From: Buchnera aphidicola (Myzocallis carpini)
Lineage (GTDB): Bacteria; Pseudomonadota; Gammaproteobacteria; Enterobacterales; Enterobacteriaceae
Direction of reading: 5' to 3'
NCBI RefSeq assembly: GCF_964059025.1
Contig: NZ_OZ060376.1
Location: forward strand, 392-64,391
DNA length: 64,000 nucleotides
The notes under the pieces are model-generated. The model searched no databases, was not told the origin of the DNA, and saw only the letters and a list, made by a program, of their open reading frames with translations. Position 1 is the stretch's first letter. The number at the start of each line of letters is the position of its first letter. Below are positions 15,325 through 26,167 of the stretch, one piece after another. A program made the position numbers and the translations under genes.

Positions 15325-16692
15325 ATGAAATTTTATGATACAATTGTTGCTCAAGCTACTCCTTATGGAAGATCTGGTATCGGAATTTTAAGGATATCAG
15401 GTCTACAAGCTAAATATGTTGCATATAAAATATTAAAAAAAATACCTCCAGCAAGGTATGCGTATTACACTCCTTTTTTAGATATTTCAGGTTTAGTTAT
15501 TGATGAAGGTATTGCAGTTTGGTATCCTAAACCATTTTCGTTTACTGGAGAAGATATATTAGAATTACAAGGTCATGGAAATCCTGTTATTTTAGATTTG
15601 TTAATTAAAAATATTTTATGTATTAAGAATGTTCGTGTTGCCAATCCTGGAGAATTTACACAACGTGCTTTTTTAAACGGAAAATTAGATCTTATACAAT
15701 CAGAATCTATCATAAAATTAATTCATGCAGACTCTGAATTGAGTATAAAAGCAGCATTACGATCTTTGCAAGGTTTTTTTTCAAAAAAAATTAATGATTT
15801 AATCAAAAAGATAGTAGAAATGAGGATGCTTGTTGAAGCAAATATTAATTTTCCTGAAGAAAATGTTGATATTAACATTCACAGGTTTGCAAAAAAATTA
15901 AAGATGATTTTTTTAAATACCAAAGAAATTACAAAAACAGGAAAATTAGGAAATAAAATTCATGAAGGGATGAAAGTTGTTATTATTGGCCCATCAAATT
16001 CTGGAAAATCTAGTTTATATAATGCATTATTATTAAATAATTCTGCTATAGTTACTGATATTCAAGGAACAACACGTGATGTTTTACATGATGATATATA
16101 TATTGATGGAATTACGTTTCAAATAACTGATACCGCGGGTTTTAGACCTACTAACAATATTATAGAGAAAATTGGAATTAGTAAAACTTGGGAACAAATT
16201 GAATTATCTGATCATATTCTTTTTGTTGTAGATAATACACTTCCAAAACATACAAAAAGAGAAATTCTTCTACAATTTTTAAATCAGGTATCTTATAAAA
16301 AAAATATTACAATATTATTTAATAAATGTGATATTTCTCAAAAAAAATCAAAAGTGATGCGTTTTTTAAAAAAATATATAGGAATTAGAATATCGGCAAA
16401 AACTGGAGAGGGGATTAATATTTTAAAGATGCGCCTAAAAAAACAGTCTTTGAATTCTATTACTTGTAATTCCGAGACAGTTTTTTTAGCTCGTCGTCGT
16501 CATTTAAAAATTTTAGAATTAGTAATACAAAAAATTTTACATACTCAAAATACATGGAAGATGGATAAAAACATCGAAATACTAGCTGAGAACTTAAAAA
16601 ATATTCAAAATATGTTAAATGAAATTACTGGATTAGTCACTTCGGATACTATTTTAAATTCTATTTTTTCAAATTTTTGTATTGGTAAATAA
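15325..16692 (+). CDS. mnmE: tRNA modification GTPase MnmE (TrmE)
   Basis: Partner of MnmG in U34 modification; 455 residues (E. coli 454). The N-terminal formyl-THF-binding domain begins DTIVAQATPYGRSGIGILRISG; the G domain shows GPSNSGKSS (G1), DIQGTTRD (G2), DTAG (G3) and NKCD (G4); the C terminus ends FCIGK with the catalytic Cys of the C-[IV]-G-K motif. No strong ribosome-binding site. Ends about 30 bases before tRNA-Phe on the other strand. Confidence 0.97.
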   Translation: MKFYDTIVAQATPYGRSGIGILRISGLQAKYVAYKILKKIPPARYAYYTPFLDISGLVIDEGIAVWYPKPFSFTGEDILELQGHGNPVILDLLIKNILCIKNVRVANPGEFTQRAFLNGKLDLIQSESIIKLIHADSELSIKAALRSLQGFFSKKINDLIKKIVEMRMLVEANINFPEENVDINIHRFAKKLKMIFLNTKEITKTGKLGNKIHEGMKVVIIGPSNSGKSSLYNALLLNNSAIVTDIQGTTRDVLHDDIYIDGITFQITDTAGFRPTNNIIEKIGISKTWEQIELSDHILFVVDNTLPKHTKREILLQFLNQVSYKKNITILFNKCDISQKKSKVMRFLKKYIGIRISAKTGEGINILKMRLKKQSLNSITCNSETVFLARRRHLKILELVIQKILHTQNTWKMDKNIEILAENLKNIQNMLNEITGLVTSDTILNSIFSNFCIGK

Positions 16693-16721
16693 GATATAAA
16701 TATTTTATTGTAACAATAAAA

Positions 16722-16794
16722 TGCCCGAAGGCGGAATTGAACCACCGACACGGGGATTTTCAGTCCCCTGCTCTACCGACTGAGCTATTCGGGC
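16722..16794 (-). tRNA. tRNA-Phe (anticodon GAA)
   Basis: Minus-strand cloverleaf: acceptor GCCCGAA pairs with TTCGGGC, the D-arm has AGCTCAGTCGGTAGAGC, the anticodon stem-loop is GGGGA-CTGAAAA-TCCCC and the T-loop is GGTTCAATTCC. CCA is not encoded. Very close to E. coli tRNA-Phe. Confidence 0.98.
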
Positions 16795-16944
16795 AATTTA
16801 TTTATATATTTATTAAACCATAAAATTCATGATAATGTCAATTGTTTTTATATTTTATTTATTTTACTATGTTTAGAACTATAAAAATTCATTTTTATAA
16901 GATTTTTATCATGATTTCTGGGATATTGAAAGTTTTATTTTACC

Positions 16945-16972
16945 CTTGAAAGTTTTTATATGTATCCCTATA
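16945..16972 (+). promoter_or_regulatory. Heat-shock (sigma32-type) promoter of groSL
   Basis: CTTGAAA at 16945-16951 and CCCTATA at 16966-16972 are separated by 14 bp, matching the sigma32 pattern CTTGAAA-N13-15-CCCCAT-T, about 100 bases before groS. The cognate sigma factor gene rpoH is at 22430. The 281-bp stretch 16795-17075 shows no gene. Confidence 0.75.
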
Positions 16973-17075
16973 ATTAAATTAATAGCACAATATTTGGATT
17001 TTAAGAAAATATTTAAAATACTAGTATTATTTTAAGATAAGAAATAAATAATGTTTTTTTAAGGAGTGTAATTAC

Positions 17076-17369
17076 ATGAAAATTCGTCCATTGCACGATC
17101 GAGTAATTATAAAAAAACAAGAAGTAGAATCAAAATCAGCAGGAGGTATTGTTTTAACTGGATCTGCTGCAGGAAAGTCTACTCGCGGAACAGTTATTGC
17201 AGTAGGTAATGGCCGCATTTTAGATAATGGAAACACTAAACCATTAGATGTAAAAATTGGTGATACTGTTATTTTTAACGAAGGATACGGTGCTAAAACT
17301 GAAAAAGTGGATAATGAGGAAGTATTAATTTTAAATGAAAGTGATATTTTAGCGATTGTAGAAAAATAG
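17076..17369 (+). CDS. groS: Co-chaperonin GroES
   Basis: 97-residue subunit of the heptameric lid of the GroEL folding chamber. Starts [16 protein letters not shown]; the mobile loop that docks on GroEL is [22 protein letters not shown] lies 10 bases before the ATG. Forms an operon with groL, 49 bases apart, behind a sigma32-type promoter. Confidence 0.98.
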   Translation: MKIRPLHDRVIIKKQEVESKSAGGIVLTGSAAGKSTRGTVIAVGNGRILDNGNTKPLDVKIGDTVIFNEGYGAKTEKVDNEEVLILNESDILAIVEK

Positions 17370-17406
17370 TATATTTGCAATTCTCTGAAATATATTTATA
17401 TTTTAA

Positions 17407-19077
<1,671 letters not shown>

Positions 19078-19110
19078 TTTTATGTATATAATAATTATAA
19101 AACATATCAA

Positions 19111-19144
19111 TAATTACCCTAATCAACTTTTATTAGGGTAATTA
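19111..19144 (+). terminator. Hairpin terminator after groL
   Basis: TAATTACCCTAA (19111-19122) pairs perfectly over 12 bp with TTAGGGTAATTA (19133-19144), loop of 10 bases, followed by a T-rich stretch. It separates groSL from efp. Confidence 0.75.
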
Positions 19145-19189
19145 TTATAGTTTTATATAATATTTTATTTATAATCATTATAATATTTT

Positions 19190-19765
19190 ATGGTCTTATA
19201 TGCTAGTAATAACTTTAAAGTTGGTTTAAAAATATTATTTGAACAACAACCCTGTTCTATAGAATCTGTAGAATTTGTTAAACCGGGGAAAGGACAAGTA
19301 TTTTCTAGAGTAAAATTACGAAAATTATTGACAGGACAATTGATAGAAAAAACGTTCCGTGCTACTGATACCTTATTGCGTGCTAATGTTGTTGATATTA
19401 CACTAATGTACATATATTCTGATCAAAAAATATGGTATTTTATGAATCGTAGTACTTTTGATCAAATTGGAATAGATCAGAACATTATGCAAGATAAGTA
19501 TAAATGGCTTGTAGAGCAAAATGATTATGTAATTACTTTATGGAATGATCGTCCTATATCAGTTTTGGTTAGTAATTTTGTGAATTTGCAAGTTATATCT
19601 GAAGTTTCATCTTTTTCTTTAGATACTGTTATGAGTAATAATCGGAAAAAATTATCCAAGTTATCTACTGGACATATTATCCAAGTCCCATTATTTATAA
19701 AGATTGGAGATGTGGTGAAAGTAGATACTCGAACTGGTAACTATATTTCTCGAGTGAATAAATAG
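19190..19765 (+). CDS. efp: Translation elongation factor P
   Basis: Relieves ribosome stalling at proline stretches. 191 residues (E. coli 188). Three beta-barrel domains; the modified lysine is conserved as Lys34 in VKPGKGQ, and the C-terminal IGDVVKVDTRTGNYISRV is intact. No clear ribosome-binding site, but the N terminus (YASNNFKVGLKI) aligns with E. coli from the ATG. Whether the modification enzymes EpmA/EpmB are present cannot be told from this window. Confidence 0.96.
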   Translation: MVLYASNNFKVGLKILFEQQPCSIESVEFVKPGKGQVFSRVKLRKLLTGQLIEKTFRATDTLLRANVVDITLMYIYSDQKIWYFMNRSTFDQIGIDQNIMQDKYKWLVEQNDYVITLWNDRPISVLVSNFVNLQVISEVSSFSLDTVMSNNRKKLSKLSTGHIIQVPLFIKIGDVVKVDTRTGNYISRVNK

Positions 19766-19772
19766 AAATATT

Positions 19773-20495
19773 TTATTTTCTATGACTATTCCATGTAAAG
19801 TATAGTACTAAACTATTATTAGTATTAATTCTATCTATAATTTGTTCTCCGAGTATTTTTTTTAATTCCGGAAAAAACAAATTAGAAAGTATTCCTATAG
19901 GTTTTTTACATGAATATCTTCTTTTAATAATTTGGTGTAAAATAATTTTTTCGTATTTAGATTCTGTTTGTATCCCTATTTCATCAAATATTAATAAATC
20001 TACAGTACTAAGATAATGAATTATTTTTTCTTCTGTAAAGTTTTTATTATTGTTATTAAATGTTTTTTTGACATTTGACATAAGATCTGCAATTGTAATC
20101 AGGAGAATTTTCTTTCCTTTTTCAATTAAATAATTACCTATAGCGGCAGCTAAATGATTTTTCCCAGTTCCTGTTGTACCTAAAAAAATAAAATTTTTAA
20201 AGCTGTTATGAAAATTTTTAGCATATTGTTTAGAAAGTTTTACTATTTTTTTTTGTTTTTCATTTTTTATTTGATAATTTTCAAATGAACAATTTAAATA
20301 TAATTGACGAATACCAGATTTTTCTAAAATATTTTTTTTTTTTATTTTATCATTTTCTTGAATAGTTTTTTGAGAAAACAATATTCCTTCTTGATAATTC
20401 CAATGTAGTAATTCTTTTCCATATTGAAATTTCGGTTGGATATGATTAGGTATTATATTTTTTAAACGTTGTAATAAATTTATATTATATGCCAT
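19773..20495 (-). CDS. dnaC: DnaB helicase loader DnaC
   Basis: AAA+ ATPase that loads the replicative helicase onto DNA. 240 residues from the ATG at 20495, which has GAGGA seven bases upstream; an earlier TTG at 20501 would add two residues. N-terminal helicase-binding helix (LLQRLKNIIPNHIQPKF), P-loop GTTGTGKNH as in E. coli DnaC (GKPGTGKNH), Walker B LLIFDEIGIQ and QTESKYEKIILHQI. Notable because its upstream partner dnaA is missing from its usual place in this window. Confidence 0.95.
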   Translation of the reverse strand: MAYNINLLQRLKNIIPNHIQPKFQYGKELLHWNYQEGILFSQKTIQENDKIKKKNILEKSGIRQLYLNCSFENYQIKNEKQKKIVKLSKQYAKNFHNSFKNFIFLGTTGTGKNHLAAAIGNYLIEKGKKILLITIADLMSNVKKTFNNNNKNFTEEKIIHYLSTVDLLIFDEIGIQTESKYEKIILHQIIKRRYSCKKPIGILSNLFFPELKKILGEQIIDRINTNNSLVLYFTWNSHRK

Positions 20496-20541
20496 GATCA
20501 ATCCTCATACTGAATATTTTATTAATATAAAATATCTTATA

Positions 20542-21108
20542 TTATTCATTTCTATAAATATATATTGAATAATCAATATTAGAAGTACTTTTTTTTTTGT
20601 GTATATACCATGTTTTGGGATAATGAATATTTTTTTTTTTATCTTTTTCGATATATATATATCCTGTATTTTTAATTAAGTTATTTTTATCAATGATTGT
20701 AATACTTTTTTGTAAGATATTATTATAGTATGGCGGATCTAAAAAAATAATATCGTATTTTTGATATGTTTTTTTTAACCATACTAGTGCATTGACATTA
20801 AGAATTTCAATATTTTGTATATTCAATTTTTTAATATTTTTTTTTATATTATTTAAAATTTTTTTATTATTTTCTATTAATGTAACATATTTTGCATAAC
20901 GTGATATAGATTCTATACTTAATGCTCCACTACCTGAAAAACAATCTAAACAGTTCGCATTATAAATTTTTTTTTCTATCCAATTAAATAATGTTTCCCG
21001 TATTCTATGTAGAGTAGGACGTAAGTATACATGATTGATTAGTGTAATATTTCTTCCTTTGAGATATCCCGATATAATTTTTATTGTATTAAATGTTCTT
21101 TTTTTCAT
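20542..21108 (-). CDS. rsmD: 16S rRNA (guanine966-N2)-methyltransferase RsmD
   Basis: SAM-dependent methylase of 16S rRNA G966. 188 residues from the ATG at 21108, where homology to E. coli begins; the frame stays open for 11 more residues upstream, so the start is uncertain. Conserved LRPTLHRIRETLFNW, SAM motif LDCFSGSGALSIE and catalytic DPPY (in IIFLDPPYY). In enteric bacteria rsmD is the divergent neighbour of ftsY, as here. Confidence 0.93.
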   Translation of the reverse strand: MKKRTFNTIKIISGYLKGRNITLINHVYLRPTLHRIRETLFNWIEKKIYNANCLDCFSGSGALSIESISRYAKYVTLIENNKKILNNIKKNIKKLNIQNIEILNVNALVWLKKTYQKYDIIFLDPPYYNNILQKSITIIDKNNLIKNTGYIYIEKDKKKNIHYPKTWYIHKKKSTSNIDYSIYIYRNE

Positions 21109-21204
21109 AGAATATATGGTGTAAATAGTTATGGAATACATTATATATTATAATAAATATATTAATATTTTTTATTGTATATAAAAAAATTAAGGATATT
21201 TTAT

Positions 21205-22278
21205 ATGTCTGGTGAAAAAAACAGTAATTTATTTTCCTGGTTTAAAAAAATAAAAGATAAAACTGTTGATATCAAGGATCAGTTATTTTATGGTGATTCG
21301 AAAAATATAGAGCATACTTCTCAGAATATATCTAAAAAAAAAAATAATTTTTTTCAAAATATATATTTAGGAATTAAAAAGAATAAAGATAGTTTTGCAT
21401 GTAAAATAAAAAATTTTTTTATGTATCACGAAATTAATGATAATTTTTTTAAACAATTAGAAGAAAATTTATTAATGTATGATTTTGGGTATGAAATTAC
21501 AAAAAAAGTTATCGCAATGTTAATTACAGAACATAAAAAAAATAAATTAAAAAAAAAAAAAGAATTATATCTTATATTAAAACAATTGCTTTGTAATACT
21601 TTGAAAGTTGAATCATTGAATATATATAATTCGTATAATAAATTAAAAAATATCCCTCATATTATTTTAATGGCCGGAGTAAATGGTGTTGGTAAAACGA
21701 CAACAATTGCTAAATTAGCATATTTATATAAAAAAATTGGATATTCTGTGATGTTATCTGCTAGTGATACTTTTAGAGCAGCTGCAATTGATCAATTAAA
21801 AATATGGGGAGAAAAAATTAATATTCCAGTATTTTCCTGTGATCTAGGTACAGATCCATCTGCTGTCATTTTTGATTCTATACAATACGCAAAAAATAAT
21901 AATATAGATATTGTATTAATTGATACATCTGGTAGGTTGCACAATAAAGTACATTTGATGCAAGAATTAAAAAAAAATATTCGAGTAATTCGTAATAATT
22001 GTTTACATTCCCCTCAAGAAATTTTTTTAGTATTGGATGCTTGTAATGGTCAAAATTCTATGAATCAAGTAGAAATATTTTATCAAGAAATTAAAAAAAT
22101 TACAGGAATTATATTAACAAAATTAGATGGAACAGCGAAAGGAGGAATAGTTTTTTCTATAGTAAATAAATTTCATATCCCTATTAAATATATAGGTATT
22201 GGTGAAAAATTACAAGATATATATCTATTTAACAAAAAAGAATTTGTTGATACTTTTTTTTCGGAGTATAATAATTAA
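21205..22278 (+). CDS. ftsY: Signal recognition particle receptor FtsY
   Basis: GTPase that receives SRP-ribosome complexes at the membrane. 357 residues from the ATG at 21205, which has AAGGA 8 bases upstream; the frame opens at a TTG at 21175. The acidic A domain (about 200 residues in E. coli FtsY, 497 long) is cut to a short Lys-rich segment; the NG domain is intact, with GVNGVGKTTTIAKLA, DTFRAAA, DTSGR and TKLDGTAKGG. The ftsE and ftsX genes that follow in E. coli are missing, so rpoH comes next. Confidence 0.96.
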   Translation: MSGEKNSNLFSWFKKIKDKTVDIKDQLFYGDSKNIEHTSQNISKKKNNFFQNIYLGIKKNKDSFACKIKNFFMYHEINDNFFKQLEENLLMYDFGYEITKKVIAMLITEHKKNKLKKKKELYLILKQLLCNTLKVESLNIYNSYNKLKNIPHIILMAGVNGVGKTTTIAKLAYLYKKIGYSVMLSASDTFRAAAIDQLKIWGEKINIPVFSCDLGTDPSAVIFDSIQYAKNNNIDIVLIDTSGRLHNKVHLMQELKKNIRVIRNNCLHSPQEIFLVLDACNGQNSMNQVEIFYQEIKKITGIILTKLDGTAKGGIVFSIVNKFHIPIKYIGIGEKLQDIYLFNKKEFVDTFFSEYNN

Positions 22279-22429
22279 TATTTCAAAAATATAAGATATA
22301 TTTATCAACAGGATTATAATATACTATATAATGTAAATAATTTCATAAATTTTCGATATTCATTATTATTAATAAGATAATAAAAATTGATTAAAGTACA
22401 CGAAATGTTTTGTTTCAATAGGAAACTAC

Positions 22430-23290
22430 ATGGTTTATAAGATACAATTTCTCAAAGTACTTTCTTTAAAAGATTTGCGTTCTTATATTCAAAATATATT
22501 TTCGTGGAAGATACTATCTGTTCATGAAGAACGATTATTATCTGAACAAGTATATTATAATTCTGATATTATAGCAGCTAGAACGATTGTTTTATCTAAT
22601 TTGAGATTTGTAGTACATATTTCTCGTAATTATTTAGGTTATGGGTTACCCCAAGCTGATCTTATTCAAGAAGGAAATATTGGACTTATGAAAGCAGTTC
22701 GTAGGTTTAATCCAAATATTAATGTTCGCATTATATCTTTTGCTATATATTGGATAAAATCTGAAATGCATGAATATATATTGAAAAATTGGAGAATTGT
22801 AAAAGTTGCAACTACAAAGTCACAAAGAAAGTTGTTTTTTAATTTACGAAAAACAAAAAAAACATTAGGATGGTTAAGTGATTGTGAATTAAAAACAGTT
22901 GCAAAAAAATTAGGGGTGAAAAAAAACGATGTACAAGAAATGGAAACAAGATTATTAACTAAAGATGTTACTTTATATCCAGTGATTACAAATCAACAAA
23001 ATGATTTTAATAATAGTAAGAAGATGATTCCATATTTAAAAGATTATAAGTCTAATTTTGCTAAGAAATATGAAAAAGAAGATTGGGGAAAATATCACAT
23101 GAACAAATTAAATTATGCTATGTTAAATTTAGATGCAAGAAGTCGCTATATTATTTATGCTAGATGGTTTAATCATCAAAATAAAATTACATTACAAGAA
23201 ATTGCGAAAAATTATGGTATTTCTGCAGAAAGAGTTCGTCAATTAGAAAAATATGCTATTCAAAAATTGAAATATTCTATACAACATTGA
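22430..23290 (+). CDS. rpoH: RNA polymerase sigma factor RpoH (sigma32)
   Basis: Heat-shock sigma factor, 286 residues (E. coli 284). Region 2 reads [19 protein letters not shown], the RpoH box reads QRKLFFNLRK, and the region 4 helix-turn-helix ends in ISAERVRQLEKYAIQKLK. AGGA lies about 7 bases before the ATG. The groSL promoter in this window is a likely target. Confidence 0.97.
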   Translation: MVYKIQFLKVLSLKDLRSYIQNIFSWKILSVHEERLLSEQVYYNSDIIAARTIVLSNLRFVVHISRNYLGYGLPQADLIQEGNIGLMKAVRRFNPNINVRIISFAIYWIKSEMHEYILKNWRIVKVATTKSQRKLFFNLRKTKKTLGWLSDCELKTVAKKLGVKKNDVQEMETRLLTKDVTLYPVITNQQNDFNNSKKMIPYLKDYKSNFAKKYEKEDWGKYHMNKLNYAMLNLDARSRYIIYARWFNHQNKITLQEIAKNYGISAERVRQLEKYAIQKLKYSIQH

Positions 23291-23837
23291 ATACTTTGTA
23301 TTTATAGTACTGGATGATTCCTAGTAGTTTTATATAATAATATTATGTATGATGGATTAACAAAATGATATTTTACAATATATAGATATATTATGTATTC
23401 GTTGTAGAACTATTATATTCTTCATAAAAATTTTTAAAGTATATAATTGATATATTATTGCACATGGCTCAATAGTATTAATGAAATATTATTGTATAAC
23501 CTACATTACATATATGATACAAGTACATTGTATAAAATATTTTCTATTTTTAAATTTTTTGAAAATATTATTTTTGATATTTTAAATGAATTGGTTTGAA
23601 AATTATATTGAATTATTTACATGGATATTGATTACAATTATTTAAAATATTATAATAAGTTTAATATATGATTGTATAGTATATTATATTTTATAATAAT
23701 TATTGAATATAATAAAGTATTTTATTATTATTATAAAATATATTTAATGAAAAAACATATATTATAATACTTATTTTTTTTATGATAAATAGTTACTTGG
23801 TAAAAATACAGTTTTTTTAAAATTTTAGGATATATTT
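23291..23837. other. 547-bp non-coding stretch between rpoH and metE
   Basis: No ORF and no recognisable protein fragment in any frame by eye; the DNA is almost pure A/T with scattered stops. Probably the decayed site of one or more deleted genes. It must also contain the metE promoter, which I cannot place with confidence. Confidence 0.7.
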
Positions 23838-26114
23838 ATGGATATTATTAACCATATTCTTGGTTTTCCCAGAATAGGTTTGCATCGAGAATTAAAAAAA
23901 GCTCAAGAAGATTATTGGTCCGGAATGATTTCACAAAATGAGTTACTAAGAATCGGTTCTCAAATACGATTAAATAATTGGAAAAAACAAAAAACATTAG
24001 GTATTAATTTATTACCTGTAGGTGATTTTGCTTGGTATGATCATGTGTTATCTATGAGTATGTTATTAGGAAATATTCCAGATAGGCACAAAAATTCTGA
24101 TGGTTCAATAAATTTAGATACGTTATTTTACATTGCTCGAGGTATTGCGCCAAATAGAAATCCTGTTTTAGCTTCTGAGATGACAAAATGGTTTGATACA
24201 AATTATCATTATATTGTTCCAGAATTTACTCAAGATCAGAAATTTAGTTTATCTTGGTTACAGTTATTTGAAGAAATTGATGAAGCTTTAGAGAAAGGGT
24301 ATAAAATTAAACCAATTCTTATAGGACCTATGACATATTTATGGTTAGGAAAAGTTAAGGGTAAAAAATTTAGTCGATTAGATTTATTAAAAAATATTTT
24401 ACCGGTATATCAAGAGATTCTATTAAAAATAAAGAAAAAAGGTGTTGAATGGGTACAAATTGATGAACCAATTTTATCATTAGAATTACCTGATGCATGG
24501 TTACAGGAGTTTCAAAAAACTTATGAACTATTATCTCAGAATAATAAAGTATTATTAACTACTTATTTTGATAATATTAATCATAATCTAGAAACGATTG
24601 TTGAATTACCAATTCATGGTTTACATATCGACGTTATTGATGGAAAATATAATTTATCTGATATCAGTAAAAAGGTACCTAATCATTGGGTATTATCTTT
24701 AGGTATTATTAATGGTAGAAATATCTGGAAAACAGATTTAAAATATTGGTTTAATATTATTCAATCAATTGTAAAATTTCATAAAAATTTATGGGTATCT
24801 ACTTCGTGTTCTTTAATACATTGTCCAGTAGATTTAGATCTCGAAAATAACATAGAATTAGAAATTAAGAACTGGTTTGCATTTGCAGTACAAAAATGTT
24901 ATGAATTGAATTTATTAACTATAGCATTAAAGAATAACAATTCAAGTATATTACATTCTTGGAGTAATTTATTATATACACATGCATATTCTCATCATGT
25001 TCATAATAAATCTGTACAAAAAAAAATGTATGAAATGAATGAATATAATGCTATAAGAAGTACACCATATAATGTACGTTCGAAACTTCAAAAAAATAAA
25101 TTTAATTTACCAATTTTACCAACAACTACCATTGGTTCCTTTCCTCAAACAATAGAAATTAGGAATTTACGTCTCAATTATAAAAATAATAAAATTGATT
25201 TTCAAACCTATAGTGATGAGATTAAAAAACATATCCAACATGTTATTTTACAACAAGAAGAATTAGGTTTAGATGTTTTAGTACATGGTGAAGCTGAAAG
25301 AAATGATATGGTAGAATATTTTGGAGAAAATTTAAACGGATTTATTTTTACACAATATGGATGGGTACAAAGTTATGGATCTCGTTGTGTAAAACCACCA
25401 ATAATTATTGGTGATGTATCTAGACCAAAGGCAATGACAATTGATTGGTTAAAATATTCACAATCTTTAACTAAAAAACCCGTGAAAGCTATGTTAACTG
25501 GACCAGTTACTATTTTATTATGGTCGTTTTTAAGGGAAGATTTACCGAAAAATACAATATCAGATCAAATTGCATTAGCATTATCTGAAGAAGTATTAGA
25601 ATTAGAAAAATCTGGAATTAATATTATCCAAATTGATGAACCTGCCTTAAGAGAAGGATTACCACTACGTAAATCAGATTGGAAGTATTATTTATCTTGG
25701 GCAACAAGATCTTTTAGATTATCCTGTTCAAAAGTACAAGATAGTACCCAAATTCATACACATATGTGTTATTGTGAATTTCAAGATATTATGGATTCTA
25801 TTGTACAATTAGATGCAGATGTTATAACAATTGAAACTGCTCGTTCTGATATGGAATTATTAGAATTTTTTAAAAAATTTCAATATCCTAATGAAATTGG
25901 ACCTGGAGTTTATGATATTCACTCCCCAAATATTCCAACTGTTTCAGAAATTGAACATTTATTAAATATTGCTATGCAATATATTCCTGTAGAACGTTTA
26001 TGGGTAAATCCTGATTGTGGTTTAAAAACAAGAAGTTGGAAAGAAACCTTGTTATCTCTAAGGAATATGGTTATTGCAACAAAAAATATTCGTAATAAAA
26101 TTTTAAATACGTAA
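23838..26114 (+). CDS. metE: Cobalamin-independent methionine synthase
   Basis: Transfers the methyl group of 5-methyltetrahydropteroyl-triglutamate to homocysteine to make methionine. 758 residues (E. coli 753), two (beta-alpha)8 barrels. Zinc ligands are visible: His and Cys in [10 protein letters not shown], Glu in [13 protein letters not shown], and Cys in [13 protein letters not shown] lies about 8 bases before the ATG. Works with MetF (40849), which supplies the methyl donor. No metR or MetR target was recognised. Confidence 0.98.
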   Translation: MDIINHILGFPRIGLHRELKKAQEDYWSGMISQNELLRIGSQIRLNNWKKQKTLGINLLPVGDFAWYDHVLSMSMLLGNIPDRHKNSDGSINLDTLFYIARGIAPNRNPVLASEMTKWFDTNYHYIVPEFTQDQKFSLSWLQLFEEIDEALEKGYKIKPILIGPMTYLWLGKVKGKKFSRLDLLKNILPVYQEILLKIKKKGVEWVQIDEPILSLELPDAWLQEFQKTYELLSQNNKVLLTTYFDNINHNLETIVELPIHGLHIDVIDGKYNLSDISKKVPNHWVLSLGIINGRNIWKTDLKYWFNIIQSIVKFHKNLWVSTSCSLIHCPVDLDLENNIELEIKNWFAFAVQKCYELNLLTIALKNNNSSILHSWSNLLYTHAYSHHVHNKSVQKKMYEMNEYNAIRSTPYNVRSKLQKNKFNLPILPTTTIGSFPQTIEIRNLRLNYKNNKIDFQTYSDEIKKHIQHVILQQEELGLDVLVHGEAERNDMVEYFGENLNGFIFTQYGWVQSYGSRCVKPPIIIGDVSRPKAMTIDWLKYSQSLTKKPVKAMLTGPVTILLWSFLREDLPKNTISDQIALALSEEVLELEKSGINIIQIDEPALREGLPLRKSDWKYYLSWATRSFRLSCSKVQDSTQIHTHMCYCEFQDIMDSIVQLDADVITIETARSDMELLEFFKKFQYPNEIGPGVYDIHSPNIPTVSEIEHLLNIAMQYIPVERLWVNPDCGLKTRSWKETLLSLRNMVIATKNIRNKILNT

Positions 26115-26124
26115 AATGGCTGTT

Positions 26125-26152
26125 AACAAAAGGGTAAATTTTCCCTTTTGTT
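26125..26152. terminator. Bidirectional hairpin between convergent metE and purH
   Basis: AACAAAAGGG (26125-26134) pairs with CCCTTTTGTT (26143-26152) over 10 bp with an 8-base loop, between two converging stop codons. It can serve both strands. Confidence 0.7.
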
Positions 26153-26167
26153 GTGGTTATTGATAAT

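Noticed and set aside
17072-17380. 102-codon antisense ORF over groS
   Set aside because: It mirrors a highly conserved gene and has no independent support; other antisense frames over groL, rpoB and rpoC were dismissed for the same reason.
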